A stretch of 64,000 nucleotides of DNA, from contig NZ_PPTH01000009.1 of NCBI RefSeq assembly GCF_002954225.1, positions 25,000-88,999 on the forward strand, given 5' to 3'. Below are positions 1 to 8,852 of the stretch, piece by piece. Each line of letters begins with the position of its first letter. Positions within the stretch are counted from its first letter, which is position 1. A program made the position numbers and the translations under genes. Origin of the DNA: Arthrobacter ruber (lineage in GTDB: Bacteria; Actinomycetota; Actinomycetes; Actinomycetales; Micrococcaceae). The notes below the pieces were generated by a model. It had not been told where the DNA came from. It did no database searches and worked only from the letters and a program-made list of their open reading frames with translations.

Positions 1-1
1 A

Positions 2-247
2 GCCGCCCCCGCCGAGCAGGCGACCGCCGTCGACGACGCGGAGGCGCAGGCGGTCCTGCAGCAGATGGCCGCCCGGTACCCGAACGTCCTCCGGATCGCC
101 ATGGCCTCGGCGCACGGCGACGACGTCGTGGGCACGGGCTGCGACGACCAGTTCGAGTTCGAGTTCGCGCTCGACCTGCTGCTCGACGGCATCGAGGCAC
201 TGCGTGCCGAAGGCTGGACGTCGCCAGGATCGGGCAGGGACCGGTAG
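2..247 (+). CDS. C-terminal end of a TetR-like transcriptional regulator (5' part outside window)
   Basis: Only the last 81 codons are in the window; the frame is open from base 2 to the TAG at 245-247. The tail is helical, with a Phe/Leu-rich helix (FEFALDLLLDGIEALRAE) of the kind that ends the ligand-binding, dimerising domain of TetR/AcrR repressors (TetR_C type). The DNA-binding half lies upstream and cannot be checked, so the family call rests on this C-terminal pattern alone. The gene converges with the minus-strand gene ending at 290. Confidence 0.5.
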   Translation, partial: AAPAEQATAVDDAEAQAVLQQMAARYPNVLRIAMASAHGDDVVGTGCDDQFEFEFALDLLLDGIEALRAEGWTSPGSGRDR

Positions 248-289
248 CCGCCGCTCCCGTCGTCGGACACGCGGCAGGGCGCGGTCCCG

Positions 290-577
290 TCAGGGATGGT
301 CGACGAGGTGCCAGCCGCTCGCATCGATCTCGACGGCGACCGGCGCCGGTCCCTGCATGCCCCGCGCCCTCAGCGCCCGCGTCAGTGTCTCGGCGGAGGC
401 CGTGAGGACGAACGTCTCGCCGCGGAAGCGGTCCGCGGTCTCCTCGAGGAAGCCGGCCGCGTCGCGCTCGTCCGGCAGGTCGAACCATGCGGCGACCGGC
501 AGGCGCGCCAGCCAGGCGGGACGGCCGGCGCCCGCCGCAAGGAGCACGGCCGTGGCGGCGCACTGCAGGTCCGTCAC
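290..577 (-). CDS. Small unknown protein, 95 aa
   Basis: I do not recognise a family. The GTG start at 577 is preceded by a strong ribosome site (GGAGGGG, about 4 nt away), which favours it over the longer reading that runs back into the neighbour to 685. The protein has an Ala-rich N-terminus, no membrane segment or Cys motif, and ends in SGWHLVDHP. It lies 28 nt after the glycosyltransferase stop on the same strand, so it is probably the last gene of the transcript running 3435 to 290. Function unknown. Confidence 0.55.
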   Translation of the reverse strand: MTDLQCAATAVLLAAGAGRPAWLARLPVAAWFDLPDERDAAGFLEETADRFRGETFVLTASAETLTRALRARGMQGPAPVAVEIDASGWHLVDHP

Positions 578-605
578 GATCCCCTCCGTCCGCCGCGGGC
601 GGCGC

Positions 606-1736
606 TCACGCCGCCCGGTCCTTCCGGCCACCGGGCACCGGGCGTCCGGTGAGGCGTCGCCGTCGGCCGTACTCGAGCACCGCACGCCGGCAGGCCGTGC
701 GCAGCTGCTCTGCGGATGCCGCCCAGGAGTACGTGGCGGCCTGCTCCAGCCCGGCGCGGGATGCCTCGGCCCAGCGGCCGGGCTCCTCGAGGCTGCGGAC
801 GGCAGCCGCCACGGCGTCCGGGTCGTCGGGATCGACGAACAGCGCCGCCGTTCCGCCGACCTCGCGGAAGATCGGGATGTCGCTCGCGATCACCGGTGTG
901 CCGGTCGCCATCGCCTCGATGATCGGCAGGCCGTAGCCCTCGGCCCTGGACAACGTGACGAGCGCCGTCGAATCGTCGAGCAGGTCCTCGTACTCCGCGT
1001 CGGACACCCCGTCGTGGAAGACCGTGCGGCCGGCGTCGGGTATGAGGTCCGCGAGTTCGGCGCGGCGGGAGGGCGTGATCCTGCTCAGCAGGTGCAGCGT
1101 GTGGCCCGGGAGCGACGCCATGGCGCGGACGAGGGTCTCGACGTTCTTGTAGGGCATGAAGGAGCCCATGTAGAGCAGCGATGCGGACCGGGGCGCGCCG
1201 GGATCACGCCGCCGTTCCGTCGACTGGGGTGCGTTGCCGACGAGCAGCACGGGCCGGCGCGTGAGGCGGTGGCGTCCGATGAGCCCGGCCGTGGTGGCGG
1301 AGATCGTGGCGACGACGTCCGCGCGGTCCAGCAGCAGGCGCTGCGGCCAGTACGCGAGGTGGTAGAGCCGCCAGAGCAGGCGGACGGGCAGCGGGAGGAA
1401 CGACGGCGGCATCGGGTTCTGGTAGTAGATGAGGTCGTGCAGGGTGAGGACGAGCGGGTACCTGCGCCCCCAGGAGCCCATGGTCTGCATGGGACAGACG
1501 ACGACGTCCGGCCTCAGGCGGTTGATGCGCCGCGCGACGAACAGTTCGGCGGGGGAGAGCGGGCTGGTGATCCGCACGTGCGGCACCTCCGGCAGGAGCG
1601 CGAGCTGCCGCGGGTCGCTGACGAGCATCACGACGTCGTCGGTCGCGGCCAGGGCTGCGATGAGGCTCGCACCGTAGCGGCTGATACCGTCGTGGTGGTC
1701 GGTCCGCGTGAACCGCGCGTCGAACAGGATCCTCAC
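606..1736 (-). CDS. GT4-family glycosyltransferase
   Basis: A 376-aa GT-B fold glycosyltransferase that should transfer a sugar from a nucleotide sugar to an unknown acceptor at the cytoplasmic membrane face. The N-terminus is typical (VRILFDARF, then DGISRY). The C-terminal nucleotide-sugar domain shows MGSFMPYKN and the EGYGLPIIEAMATGTPVIAS segment of the family E-x7-E motif. The GTG start at 1736 overlaps the last codons of the upstream alpha/beta hydrolase (stop at 1733-1735), implying translational coupling. The acceptor cannot be deduced; extracellular polysaccharide or glycolipid is a guess. Confidence 0.85.
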   Translation of the reverse strand: MRILFDARFTRTDHHDGISRYGASLIAALAATDDVVMLVSDPRQLALLPEVPHVRITSPLSPAELFVARRINRLRPDVVVCPMQTMGSWGRRYPLVLTLHDLIYYQNPMPPSFLPLPVRLLWRLYHLAYWPQRLLLDRADVVATISATTAGLIGRHRLTRRPVLLVGNAPQSTERRRDPGAPRSASLLYMGSFMPYKNVETLVRAMASLPGHTLHLLSRITPSRRAELADLIPDAGRTVFHDGVSDAEYEDLLDDSTALVTLSRAEGYGLPIIEAMATGTPVIASDIPIFREVGGTAALFVDPDDPDAVAAAVRSLEEPGRWAEASRAGLEQAATYSWAASAEQLRTACRRAVLEYGRRRRLTGRPVPGGRKDRAA

Positions 1737-2602
1737 ACGCGTACCCTCTCCAGGAAGTCCTCGATCAGCAGTGCCGCCTCGCGCGGCTTCTCGTAGTGCA
1801 CGAGGTGCCCGACATCGGCGAGGACGGCGAGCGTGGCGTCCGGCACGAGGGCGGCGAGCTCGCGCTGGCTCTGCACCGATCCGATGTCGTCCTGCTCGGC
1901 GGCGATGAGCAGGACGGGCATCCCCAGCTCGCGGGCGCGGTCCCGGACCGTGCCGGAGATGGAGGCCCGGAACGCCTCGAGCACCACCCGGCGGCTGGCG
2001 AACGCGCTGAAGTAGGCATGGTGCTGCCCGTGGATCCAGCGGCGCAGGGTCCTGTCCCTCGTCTTGGCCATGAAGGCGCTCATGCCCCTGACGATCACCG
2101 GGTTCGCCAGCAGCGCGCGCCCGGTCCGTTCGGGCAGGCGGTCGGCGGCCACGTAGTACGCCTCCGCCACCCTCGACGCCACCCGGCTGGGCCCTTCGAG
2201 GGCGGGCGCACTGATGGGGTTCACGAGTACGAGGGTCCCGGCCAGGTCCGGTGCGAGCGCGGCGGCCTCGGCCGCGACGATCGACCCGAAGGAGTGCCCG
2301 AGCAACACCCGCGGCTCCCGAGCGAGGATGCGTGCGGTGTCGCCGATGAAGCGCGCATAGGTGGCGACGTCGTGCGTGCCGGGCAGTTCGCCCCCCTGAC
2401 CGAATCCGGGCAGGTCGGGCAGGAGGATCCGGTGCCGCGGCAGTTCCTCGACGAGGCGCAGCAGTCCGTGGTGGTCCCCCCGGAACCCGTGCACCATGAC
2501 GATCGTCGCGCCGGGTCGCCCCTCGGCCTCGAGCGCGGGGAAGTCCCACACCCTCTGCAGCGTGCCCTCCCAGGTGAGGGTCCGCACGGTGGCCTGCCGC
2601 AT
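1733..2602 (-). CDS. Alpha/beta hydrolase
   Basis: A 289-aa serine hydrolase of the alpha/beta fold. It shows the oxyanion-hole motif VHGF (about residues 37-40), the nucleophile elbow GHSFGS with Ser about 104, a late acidic residue in the AAEQDD segment and the catalytic His in DVGHLVH. The extra helical lid between residues 140 and 210 fits small-molecule ester, epoxide or C-C bond hydrolases. The ATG at 2602 overlaps the stop of the aldo/keto reductase (ATGA), and its own end overlaps the glycosyltransferase, so three genes form a tight operon. Substrate unknown. Confidence 0.8.
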   Translation of the reverse strand: MRQATVRTLTWEGTLQRVWDFPALEAEGRPGATIVMVHGFRGDHHGLLRLVEELPRHRILLPDLPGFGQGGELPGTHDVATYARFIGDTARILAREPRVLLGHSFGSIVAAEAAALAPDLAGTLVLVNPISAPALEGPSRVASRVAEAYYVAADRLPERTGRALLANPVIVRGMSAFMAKTRDRTLRRWIHGQHHAYFSAFASRRVVLEAFRASISGTVRDRARELGMPVLLIAAEQDDIGSVQSQRELAALVPDATLAVLADVGHLVHYEKPREAALLIEDFLERVRV

Positions 2603-3435
2603 CAGCCCACCCGGTCGGGGTGGGAGCCGAACCGCTGGTCGCGGTCGAGCACGTCGAGGTCCGCGACGTGCGCCTCCTCGAGGGTGAAGCCGAAGACGTC
2701 GAGGTTGGAGCTGATGCGCTCGCGGGAGCTGGCCTTCGGGATGGTCAGGATGCCGTGCTGCAGGTGCCATCGGAGGATCACCTGGGCGGGTGTGCAGCCG
2801 AGCTCCTCCGAGATGCGCACGATGACCGGATCGTCGAGGACGCGTCCCCGCCCGAGGGGACTCCAGGCCTGGGTGGCGATGCCGTGCAGCGCGTGGAACG
2901 CGCGCAGCTCGCGCTGCTGCAGGTACGGGTGCAGTTCGATCTGGTTGATGGCCGGCACCACACCGGTCTCGGTGACCAGCCGCTCGAGGTGCGGGCGCTG
3001 GAAGTTGGAGACGCCGATGGACCGCACCCGTCCCTCGGCGCGGAGCCGGTCCAGGGCCCGCCATGACTCCACGTACAGGTCCCGCGGCGCGCAGGGCCAG
3101 TGGATGAGGTAGAGGTCCAGCCGGTCGAGGCCGAGGCGGTCCATCGTCGCGTCGAAGGCGCGCAGCGTCGCGTCGAAGCCGTGGTCGTCGTTCCACACCT
3201 TCGAGGTGATGAAGAGATCCTGCCGGTCCGCGCCCTCGAGGAACGCCCGCGCCGCGGCGCCCACACCGGTCTCGTTCCCGTACAGCGCCGCCGTGTCGAG
3301 CAGCCGGTACCCGGCGGCCAGCGCCGTCGAACAGAGCCCCGCGGTGTCCTCGGGCGGGACCTTGTACACGCCGTACCCGAGGACGTCGATCTCGGTCCCG
3401 TCGGCGAGCGCGGTGCGGGGAACGGAGGTGCTCAT
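2602..3435 (-). CDS. Aldo/keto reductase
   Basis: A 277-aa NADPH-dependent carbonyl reductase of the aldo/keto reductase superfamily. The catalytic tetrad is readable: Asp47 (LLDTAA), Tyr52 (LYGNE), Lys79 (ITSKVWN) and His112 (YLIHWP). The cofactor region has IPKASS near the C-terminus. Length and motifs match 2,5-diketo-gluconate reductase-like members. The ATG at 3435 has no ribosome site but lies exactly 6 nt after TAGAGT, a TANNNT -10 box, so the mRNA is probably leaderless. It is the first gene of the operon with the hydrolase and glycosyltransferase. Confidence 0.88.
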   Translation of the reverse strand: MSTSVPRTALADGTEIDVLGYGVYKVPPEDTAGLCSTALAAGYRLLDTAALYGNETGVGAAARAFLEGADRQDLFITSKVWNDDHGFDATLRAFDATMDRLGLDRLDLYLIHWPCAPRDLYVESWRALDRLRAEGRVRSIGVSNFQRPHLERLVTETGVVPAINQIELHPYLQQRELRAFHALHGIATQAWSPLGRGRVLDDPVIVRISEELGCTPAQVILRWHLQHGILTIPKASSRERISSNLDVFGFTLEEAHVADLDVLDRDQRFGSHPDRVG

Positions 3436-3441
3436 GGTGGA

Positions 3442-3447
3442 ACTCTA
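3442..3447 (-). promoter_or_regulatory. Predicted -10 box for the leaderless aldo/keto reductase operon
   Basis: TAGAGT read on the minus strand, 6 nt before the ATG at 3435. Transcription would begin at or next to the start codon. No convincing -35 hexamer is visible. Confidence 0.45.
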
Positions 3448-3482
3448 CCGAGGCCGGCGATGCCGGCCGTGCGGGGAGCCGG

Positions 3483-4493
3483 TCAGGTGTGGACGAGACG
3501 CCGTGCGGAGCCCTCGTCCAGGATCAGGTCGGTGGCGAGTCCGGCAGCGAGCGCCCCCCGCAGGCCGTGAATCTTCGATTCGCCGGAGACCACGCAGATG
3601 CGCCGGCCGACCCTGCGCAGCTCGTCGAGGTCCGGCCCGGTGCTGCGCCCGTTCAGCAGGACGTCCCGGTGCGTGCCGTCCGCCCGGAAGAACATGGTGG
3701 CGACGTCGCCCACGACGGCGTCGTTCTCCAGGGCCTCGAGATCCTCGCGGTCGAGGTACCCCCCGCTGTACACATGGCTGGGGATGCCCGAGCCGACCGA
3801 CCCCACGGAGCCCACCCCGAAGATCGCCATGGTCATGCGGCGCTGCAGGTCGAGGATGCGCCGGACGCTGCGTTCCTCCCACATGGCGGTCTTCGTCCCG
3901 GCATGGTCGAAGAACGCAGGCACGGGGAACTGCTCGACGCGCGCCCCGTACGCCTGGCCGAAGCGGCGCAGGATCTCGCTCGCGTACGTGATGCCGGTGG
4001 TCTGGGTGTTGCCCGCCCCGTTGAGCTGCACGATCGTGCTGTCGTGGGTCTGCTTGCGGGTGAGGTGGTGGCTGACGGCGCTGAGCGTCGAGCCCCACGC
4101 CACGCCGATGATGGCGTTCGAGTCCACCAGGGGCCCGATGGTGCGGGCGGCCTGGATCGCGACGCGGTCGAGCACGTCCGAGTCGCTGACGGAGTCAGCG
4201 ACCGGGACCACGTGCGCCTCGACGCCGAACCGGCGGCGGATGTGCTGCTCCAGTGCCGGTGCCCGTTCCGAGGGGTTGTTGACCTGGATCTGCACCAGCC
4301 CCGTCTCGCGCGCCATGGCCAGCAGCCGGGACACCGTGGAGCGTGACGTGCGGAGCTCCCGGGCGATCGCGTTCATGGTCAGGTCCTGCAGGTAGTACAT
4401 CTGCGCGGCCCGCAGGGCGTCACCGGAGCGGCTGCCCTCCACGGGACCCGAGGGCGGGCCGTCCAGGGCTGAGCTACTCCTCGTCGTGGCCAC
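3483..4493 (-). CDS. SorC/DeoR-type sugar-responsive transcriptional regulator, probable glycerol-operon regulator
   Basis: About 336 aa. An N-terminal helix-turn-helix (LTMNAIARELRTSRSTVSRLL) is followed by a large sugar-phosphate-binding domain (SorC C-terminal type, with GVAWGSTLSAV and GVGSVGS). Members bind phosphorylated sugars or polyols to release operators. It is divergent from glpD, so it may control glpDFK with glycerol-3-phosphate or a related effector; that is inference from position. The start is uncertain: TTG at 4529 is also open, but it abuts the palindrome at 4515-4528, so the internal GTG at 4493 is preferred. Confidence 0.8.
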   Translation of the reverse strand: MATTRSSSALDGPPSGPVEGSRSGDALRAAQMYYLQDLTMNAIARELRTSRSTVSRLLAMARETGLVQIQVNNPSERAPALEQHIRRRFGVEAHVVPVADSVSDSDVLDRVAIQAARTIGPLVDSNAIIGVAWGSTLSAVSHHLTRKQTHDSTIVQLNGAGNTQTTGITYASEILRRFGQAYGARVEQFPVPAFFDHAGTKTAMWEERSVRRILDLQRRMTMAIFGVGSVGSVGSGIPSHVYSGGYLDREDLEALENDAVVGDVATMFFRADGTHRDVLLNGRSTGPDLDELRRVGRRICVVSGESKIHGLRGALAAGLATDLILDEGSARRLVHT

Positions 4494-4514
4494 TCCGCCA
4501 GTCTGGACCTCTTC

Positions 4515-4528
4515 TGCACGTTTGTGCA
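4515..4528. promoter_or_regulatory. Palindromic putative SorC operator
   Basis: TGCAC-GTTT-GTGCA is a perfect 5+5 inverted repeat in the gap between the divergent regulator and glpD. SorC-family operators commonly contain GCACA/TGTGC half-sites, so this may be the autoregulatory site and may also control glpD. No second copy was found upstream of glpF or glpK. Confidence 0.4.
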
Positions 4529-4534
4529 ATCCGG

Positions 4535-4563
4535 TTGACTGGTATTCCCACGGCTCGAAGAAT
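4535..4563 (+). promoter_or_regulatory. Possible glpD promoter
   Basis: TTGACT at 4535-4540 and AAGAAT at 4558-4563 are separated by 17 nt and lie next to the putative operator. The -35 box is good and the -10 box is weak (4 of 6). Confidence 0.35.
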
Positions 4564-4610
4564 GAGGAGTGCAGGAGCCCTTCCAGACATAGACGTTACG
4601 GAGTAGTACC

Positions 4611-6359
4611 TTGAGCATTGCAGCCGACCGGATCAACGGTGAAGGCACGACAACTTCTACCCGCACCGTGGTGCAGGAGCTCAGGGACAAGCCCCGGGCG
4701 TCCGTGCTCATCATCGGTGGCGGCATCAACGGGGTCGGCACGTTCCGCGACCTCTCGCTGCAGGGCATCGACGTCGCACTCGTGGAGCGTGGCGACTACT
4801 GCCAGGGCGCCTCGGGTGCGTCCTCGCACATGATCCACGGTGGCATCCGCTACCTCGAGAACGGCGAGTTCCGGCTCGTCCGGGAGTCCGTCATCGAGCG
4901 CAACGCCCTCATGAAGATCGCCCCCCACTACGTGAAGCCGCTGCAGACCACCATCCCGATCTACACGACCTTCTCCGGCATCCTCTCCGCCCCCATGCGC
5001 TTCCTGACCCACCGCCAGGGCAAGCAGGTGGAGCGCGGTGCCGTGCTCATCAAGGCCGGCCTGACCATGTACGACTTCTTCTCGCGCGACGGCGGCAACG
5101 TCCCCCGGCACTCCTTCGTGGGCCGCAAGAAGGCCCTCGCGGCCATGCCCGACGTCCGCAAGGACATCAAGTGGGCGGCGACCTACTACGACGCCTCGGT
5201 GCACAACCCCGAGCGTCTCACCCTGGACGTCCTCCGCGACGGCCAGATCATCAACCCCGCCGCCCGCGCCGCCAACTACGTCAGCGCCATCGGCGCGGGC
5301 GAGGACGGCGTGCTGCTGCGCGACGAGCTCACGGGGGAGACCTTCACCTTCCAGGCCGACGTCGTCGTGAACGCGACGGGCGCCTGGACGGACGGCACCA
5401 ACGCCGCCCTCGGCACCGAGACCCGTTTCATGGGCGGCACCAAGGGCTCGCACATCGTGCTGGACCACCCGGAGCTGCTCAAGGCCTGCAACGGCACGGA
5501 GATCTTCTTCGAGCACATCGACGGCCGGATCGTGCTGATCTACCCCATGGGGGACCGCGTCCTGGTCGGCACCACGGACATCGACGTCGACATCAACGAG
5601 CAGGCCGTCTGCACCGACGAGGAGATCGACTACTTCTTCGAGCTGATCGGTCATGTGTTCCCCGACATCAGGGTCGCGCAGGAGCACATCGTGTACAGCT
5701 TCTCGGGCGTCCGGCCGCTGCCGCGCCACGACGACACGCAGCCGGGCTTCGTCTCGCGCGACTACCGCATCGAGAAGCGCGAGGAGAAGCTGGGCGGGCG
5801 CTCGGTCACCACGCTGAGCCTCGTCGGCGGCAAGTGGACCACGTTCCGTGCCCTGGCCGAACACCTCACCAACGACACGCTCGCCGCCCTCGGGGCGCCG
5901 CGCAAGGCGTCGACGGCGGGCGTCGCGATCGGCGGAGGCCAGGACTTCCCGACCGACGACGCCGCGGAGCGAGCGTGGATCCGGCAGGCCGTCCGCCCCG
6001 GCGTCGACGAGGCGCGGGTGCAGGTCCTGCTCACCCGGTACGGGACCCGCGCGACGGATGTCATCGGATACCTTGCCGAAGGTCCCGACAGGCTGTTCAA
6101 TTCCACGAAGGAGCTGAGCACGCGCGAACTCGCCTACATGGTGGAGCACGAGCAGATCGGCCACCTGGTCGACGTCCTGATCCGCCGCACGTCCCTCGCC
6201 TTCCGCGGACTCGTGACCGGGGAGCTGCTCGCCGAACTCGCCACCACGCTGGCGCCCCTGCTGGGGTGGGACGCCGCCCGGTCCGCGGCAGAGGTCGAGC
6301 TCGCCGAGACGGTCCTCGCCGAGGCCCACAGGGTGCACGTCAAAAGCCTGATCGCGTAG
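4611..6359 (+). CDS. glpD: Glycerol-3-phosphate dehydrogenase, FAD-dependent
   Basis: A 582-aa flavoprotein that oxidises sn-glycerol 3-phosphate to dihydroxyacetone phosphate at the membrane and feeds electrons to the quinone pool. It shows the FAD dinucleotide-binding loop GGGINGVG (residues 36-43), the substrate-side segment HMIHGGIRYLENGEF and a C-terminal helical domain. The start is TTG with a modest GGAG ribosome site 8 nt upstream; no in-frame start lies further upstream because a stop occurs at 4590-4592. It is the first gene of glpD-glpF-glpK, divergent from the SorC regulator. Confidence 0.95.
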   Translation: MSIAADRINGEGTTTSTRTVVQELRDKPRASVLIIGGGINGVGTFRDLSLQGIDVALVERGDYCQGASGASSHMIHGGIRYLENGEFRLVRESVIERNALMKIAPHYVKPLQTTIPIYTTFSGILSAPMRFLTHRQGKQVERGAVLIKAGLTMYDFFSRDGGNVPRHSFVGRKKALAAMPDVRKDIKWAATYYDASVHNPERLTLDVLRDGQIINPAARAANYVSAIGAGEDGVLLRDELTGETFTFQADVVVNATGAWTDGTNAALGTETRFMGGTKGSHIVLDHPELLKACNGTEIFFEHIDGRIVLIYPMGDRVLVGTTDIDVDINEQAVCTDEEIDYFFELIGHVFPDIRVAQEHIVYSFSGVRPLPRHDDTQPGFVSRDYRIEKREEKLGGRSVTTLSLVGGKWTTFRALAEHLTNDTLAALGAPRKASTAGVAIGGGQDFPTDDAAERAWIRQAVRPGVDEARVQVLLTRYGTRATDVIGYLAEGPDRLFNSTKELSTRELAYMVEHEQIGHLVDVLIRRTSLAFRGLVTGELLAELATTLAPLLGWDAARSAAEVELAETVLAEAHRVHVKSLIA

Positions 6360-6441
6360 CGGCGCCCGCCGCCCACGAGGTCGAACCGCTGCCACGCGCA
6401 GCGGTGCAGTGCCAACGGCAGTGGTTGCCGGGGGGGAATGA

Positions 6442-6470
6442 ACGGGTGCCGTCGAGGCGGCGGCACCCGT
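6442..6470 (+). promoter_or_regulatory. Perfect hairpin between glpD and glpF
   Basis: Two 10-base arms (ACGGGTGCCG and CGGCACCCGT) pair perfectly across a 9-nt loop. No U-run follows; an A-rich stretch (gataaatgaatagaatga) leads to the glpF ribosome site. It could stabilise the upstream mRNA end, cause partial termination or be a processing site that sets different levels for glpD and glpFK. Confidence 0.5.
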
Positions 6471-6499
6471 CGATAAATGAATAGAATGAGGAGTCAAAG

Positions 6500-7246
6500 A
6501 TGTCTCTGGAAGTATTTGTTGCCGAAGCCTTCGGCACAATGCTGCTGCTATTGCTCGGAACGGGTGTCGTCGCGAATGTCGCGCTCGCCAGGACCAAGGG
6601 CAATAACGGTGGCTTTCTCATGGTCAACTTCGGGTGGGGCCTCGCCGTCTTCGCCGGCGTCTACGTCGCAGCCCTGTCGGGAGCGCACCTCAACTTCGCC
6701 GTGACCGTCGGTCTCTGGGCCAACGGCGACACCGCCGAGTTCGCCCCGGGCGTGGACAAGAACGTGATCAACGCGCTGGCGTACTTCGCGGCCCAGATGA
6801 TCGGTTCCATCCTCGGTGCCGTCCTCTGCTGGCTCTCCTACAAGCAGCACTTCGACGAGGAGCCCGATCCCGCCAACAAGCTGGGGGTGTTCGCCACCGG
6901 CCCAGCCATCCGTTCGTACGGCTGGAACCTCGTGACCGAGATCATCGGCACGTTCGTGCTCGTGTTCGTCATCATCTCCTTCGGCAACACGCCCTCCGGC
7001 CTGGGCCCCCTCGCCGTCGCACTGCTCGTCGTCGGCATCGGCGCCTCGCTCGGCGGACCCACCGGCTACGCCATCAACCCGAACCGCGACCTGGGCCCCC
7101 GTATCGCCCACGCCATCCTGCCCATCCGGGGCAAGGGCGGCAGCGACTGGGGCTACGCGTGGGTACCGATCGTCGGACCGATCATCGGTGGCATCCTCGC
7201 CGGCATCGTCATCCAGTTCGTCTCGTTCCCCGCTCCTCCAGCCTAG
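6500..7246 (+). CDS. glpF: Glycerol facilitator (aquaglyceroporin, MIP family) with altered NPA motifs
   Basis: A 248-aa six-helix membrane channel that should let glycerol cross the inner membrane for phosphorylation by GlpK. The ribosome site GAGGAG is 6 nt before the ATG. The two pore-lining Asn-Pro-Ala boxes that define the family are changed: the first reads N65-F-A inside GAHLNFAVTV and the second N193-P-N inside INPNRDLGPR. Both Asn residues and the following Arg196 (R of the selectivity filter) are kept, so the channel is likely functional, but its pore constriction is unusual. Operon position between glpD and glpK supports the glycerol role. Confidence 0.88.
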   Translation: MSLEVFVAEAFGTMLLLLLGTGVVANVALARTKGNNGGFLMVNFGWGLAVFAGVYVAALSGAHLNFAVTVGLWANGDTAEFAPGVDKNVINALAYFAAQMIGSILGAVLCWLSYKQHFDEEPDPANKLGVFATGPAIRSYGWNLVTEIIGTFVLVFVIISFGNTPSGLGPLAVALLVVGIGASLGGPTGYAINPNRDLGPRIAHAILPIRGKGGSDWGYAWVPIVGPIIGGILAGIVIQFVSFPAPPA

Positions 7247-7307
7247 GAGCCGTGCCGCGGCCGCGCGCAGCCGCCACTCAACGACACATCCAATGAAGGA
7301 GTAAGAC

Positions 7308-8825
7308 ATGTCGCAGCAGTACGTCATCGCCATCGATCAGGGCACCACCTCCAGCAGGGCCATCGTCTTCGACCACAAGGGCGACATCGTGTCCTCCGGT
7401 CAGAAGGAGCACGAGCAGATCTTCCCGAAGGCCGGCTGGGTGGAGCACGATCCCGCCGAGATCTGGAACAACACCCGCGAGGTCATCGGCAACGCGCTGG
7501 CCAAGGCCAACCTCACCCGCCACGACATCGCCGCCGTGGGCATCACCAACCAGCGTGAGACGGCCGTGGTCTGGGACAGGACCACCGGCAAGGCCGTGTA
7601 CAACGCCATCGTCTGGCAGGACACGCGGACGCAGAACATCGTCGACGACCTCGCGAAGGACGGCGGCGTGGAGCGTTACAAGGGGAAGGTGGGGCTCCCC
7701 CTGGCGACCTACTTCTCCGGCACGAAGATCAAGTGGATCCTCGACAACGTCGACGGGGCCCGCGAGAAGGCCGAGGCGGGCGACCTCCTGTTCGGCAACA
7801 CCGATTCCTGGGTCACCTGGAATCTGACGGGCGGCACGGACGGCGGGGTACACATCACGGACGTCACCAACGCCTCCCGCACGCTGTTCATGGACCTCGA
7901 GACGCTGTCCTGGGACGAGTCGATCCTTGCCGACTTCGGCGTCCCGGTCTCGATGATGCCGGAGATCAAGTCCTCCTCCGAGGTCTACGGGACCGTGCAC
8001 ACCTCGCAGCTCCTCCGCGAGGTGCCGGTGGCCGGCATCCTCGGCGACCAGCAGGCCGCGACCTTCGGCCAGGCCGCGTTCGACAAGGGCGGTGCCAAGA
8101 ACACCTACGGCACCGGCAACTTCATGATCGTGAACACCGGCGAGGAGATCGTCCACTCCAAGAACGGGCTGCTCACCACGGTCTGCTACAAGCTCGGCGA
8201 CGCGAAGCCCGTGTACGCGCTCGAAGGGTCGATCGCCGTCACCGGTTCACTCGTGCAGTGGCTCCGGGACAACCTCGGCATCATCAGGAGCGCGCCCGAG
8301 GTGGAGCAGCTGGCCACGACGGTCGAGGACAACGGCGGCGTCTACATCGTCCCCGCTTTTTCCGGCCTGTTCGCGCCGTACTGGCGTTCGGACGCCCGCG
8401 GGGCGATCGTCGGCCTGACCCGCTTCGTGAACAAGGGACACATCGCACGGGCAGCGCTGGAGGCCACGGCCTTCCAGACCCGCGAGGTCCTGGACGCGGC
8501 GAACGCCGACTCCGGTGTCAACATGGAGGACCTCAGGGTCGACGGCGGCATGGTCGCCAACGACGCCCTGATGCAGTTCCAGGCGGACATCCTCGGGATC
8601 CCGGTCATCCGCCCGAAGGTCACCGAGACCACGGCGCTCGGTGCCGCCTACGCTGCGGGACTGGCCGTCGGTTTCTGGAAGGACACCGACGACCTCGCGA
8701 CGAACTGGGCCGAGGACAAGCGCTGGAACCCGTCCATGGACGACGCCGAGCGCGAGCGCCAGCTCCGCCTGTGGAAGAAGGCCGTCACGAAGACCTTCGA
8801 CTGGGTCGACGAGGACGTCAGCTAG
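7308..8825 (+). CDS. glpK: Glycerol kinase
   Basis: A 505-aa FGGY-family kinase that phosphorylates glycerol with ATP to glycerol 3-phosphate, trapping it after GlpF entry and supplying GlpD. The N-terminal ATPase motif [13 protein letters not shown], the EHDPAEIW segment, the glycerol-contacting [10 protein letters not shown] segment and the second-domain [11 protein letters not shown] are all present. The ribosome site AAGGAG lies 6 nt before the ATG. It is the last gene of the glp operon, followed by a strong hairpin. Confidence 0.96.
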   Translation: MSQQYVIAIDQGTTSSRAIVFDHKGDIVSSGQKEHEQIFPKAGWVEHDPAEIWNNTREVIGNALAKANLTRHDIAAVGITNQRETAVVWDRTTGKAVYNAIVWQDTRTQNIVDDLAKDGGVERYKGKVGLPLATYFSGTKIKWILDNVDGAREKAEAGDLLFGNTDSWVTWNLTGGTDGGVHITDVTNASRTLFMDLETLSWDESILADFGVPVSMMPEIKSSSEVYGTVHTSQLLREVPVAGILGDQQAATFGQAAFDKGGAKNTYGTGNFMIVNTGEEIVHSKNGLLTTVCYKLGDAKPVYALEGSIAVTGSLVQWLRDNLGIIRSAPEVEQLATTVEDNGGVYIVPAFSGLFAPYWRSDARGAIVGLTRFVNKGHIARAALEATAFQTREVLDAANADSGVNMEDLRVDGGMVANDALMQFQADILGIPVIRPKVTETTALGAAYAAGLAVGFWKDTDDLATNWAEDKRWNPSMDDAERERQLRLWKKAVTKTFDWVDEDVS

Positions 8826-8852
8826 CCCCTGCCGGACGCGCAGGGCACCACC

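Noticed and set aside
204..1796. 530-codon plus-strand frame over the glycosyltransferase
   Set aside because: Arg/Ala-rich shadow; the minus-strand GT4 protein has clear motifs.
4562..4606. 14-codon frame upstream of glpD (MRSAGALPDIDVTE)
   Set aside because: It has no informative codon run and no hairpin after it, and its ATG is not near a convincing -10 box; not enough to call a leader peptide.
4596..6539. 647-codon open frame opposite glpD
   Set aside because: Shadow of glpD produced by high GC; no recognisable protein features.
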